Source of the DNA: Flagellimonas sp. HMM57
Lineage (GTDB): Bacteria; Bacteroidota; Bacteroidia; Flavobacteriales; Flavobacteriaceae
DNA: 64,000 bases
Direction of reading: 5' to 3'
Assembly: GCF_021390175.1 (NCBI RefSeq)
Contig: NZ_CP090004.1
Span: 2,356,001-2,420,000 of the forward strand
A program made the translations under genes and the position numbers. Of this stretch, positions 63,670 to 64,000 are shown one piece after another (the first letter of the stretch is position 1; every line of letters starts with the position of its first letter). The notes under the pieces were generated by a model. It ran no database searches. It was not told the origin of the DNA and was given only the letters and a program-made list of their open reading frames with translations.

Positions 63670-64000
63670 GAAAGGTAATATCTTATTTTATTAAGTATCA
63701 CGTAGCGGTAAATGTTATCATTATTGCTTTTTTCATTTTTGGTATTGTTGGGGCACTTTCGCTAAAATCATCATTTTTCCCGCTTGCAGAATCAAGAAAT
63801 GTTGTTATAGCAATTACGTATCCTGGAGCATCCCCACAAGAAGTAGAGGAGGGTATTGTTCTAAAAATTGAGGATAACCTCAAAGGGTTGGAAGGAGTGG
63901 ATAGGGTGACCTCGACCTCAAGTGAAAACAGTGGAACCATAAATGTAGAGATTGAAAAAGGTCGGGATATCGATTTCATGTTATTGGAAGTTAAAAACGC
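63666..64000 (+). CDS. RND efflux permease, N-terminal part (runs off the window)
   Basis: The first 111 codons of an AcrB/CusA-type inner-membrane pump, starting with GTG at 63666 and open to the window end. It has the N-terminal membrane helix (about 8-28, NVIIIAFFIFGIVGALSL) and the porter-domain start AITYPGASPQEVEEGI, with VDRVTSTSSENSGTINVEIE further on. Truncated by the edge only. Together with the adaptor it forms an efflux operon; an outer-membrane factor may follow outside. Confidence 0.93.
   Translation, partial: MRKVISYFIKYHVAVNVIIIAFFIFGIVGALSLKSSFFPLAESRNVVIAITYPGASPQEVEEGIVLKIEDNLKGLEGVDRVTSTSSENSGTINVEIEKGRDIDFMLLEVKN

Overview
The window is a chromosomal stretch of a member of the Bacteroidota, most likely a marine Flavobacteriaceae. 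The evidence is the gldK-gldL-gldM-gldN gliding/type IX secretion locus, class II HMG-CoA reductase beside a GYDIA-type GHMP kinase, a HYC_CC_PP protein, TonB-linked outer-membrane proteins, AT-rich DNA, few Shine-Dalgarno sequences, and promoters of the form TTG-N(17-22)-TAnnTTTG. I see no rRNA, tRNA, CRISPR array, insertion sequence or prophage. Coding density is very high and no gene-free stretch exceeds 300 bp.

Layout. 1-7.7 kb (+): 3' part of coaX, an outer-membrane protein broken by a one-base frameshift, a TPR protein, lptC, a 67-aa membrane protein, a CNNM/CorC-type protein and a PpiD-like chaperone (cell-envelope biogenesis). 7.8-10.7 kb (-): HMG-CoA reductase and GYDIA kinase (mevalonate route) with a DUF433/DUF5615 toxin-antitoxin pair between them. 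10.8-14.6 kb (+): S9 dipeptidyl peptidase plus POT peptide transporter, behind a perfect 16-bp palindrome. 14.6-19.5 kb (-): surE, a small membrane protein, lpxB, an NlpC/P60 lipoprotein and comEC. 19.7-22.8 kb (+): tail-specific protease and an exported nuclease. 22.8-30.6 kb (-): GAF/fRMsr-like protein, purH, and the rod-shape operon mreB-mreC-mreD-mrdA-rodA.

30.7-34.5 kb (+) is a cysteine-rich metal-handling module: HYC_CC_PP protein, frameshifted TonB receptor, secreted HMA protein, and an HMA-MauE-like membrane protein. 34.5-36.9 kb (-) encodes a large exported protein with a TonB plug but no barrel. 37-43.7 kb (-): miaB, a sigma-54 activator without a sensor domain, lptE, a TPR protein, secG, groES, groEL. 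43.8-45.8 kb (+): an unknown membrane protein and an LVIVD-repeat lipoprotein. 45.9-49.1 kb (-): a large BNR/sortilin-like exported protein. 49.2-57.7 kb (+): topA, an arginase-fold protein that has lost half its metal ligands, then gldKLMN. 57.9-64 kb: FAD oxidoreductase, DUF983 protein (-), ABC-F ATPase, a secreted LRR protein, and an RND efflux adaptor followed by the truncated RND permease.

Most of the content is conserved housekeeping and envelope genes. The points most worth a second look are the four-gene metal module, two frameshifts that each look like one missing G in a G5 run, the pseudo-arginase beside the gld genes, the toxin-antitoxin pair inside the mevalonate cluster, and the perfect palindrome upstream of the peptidase/peptide-transporter pair.
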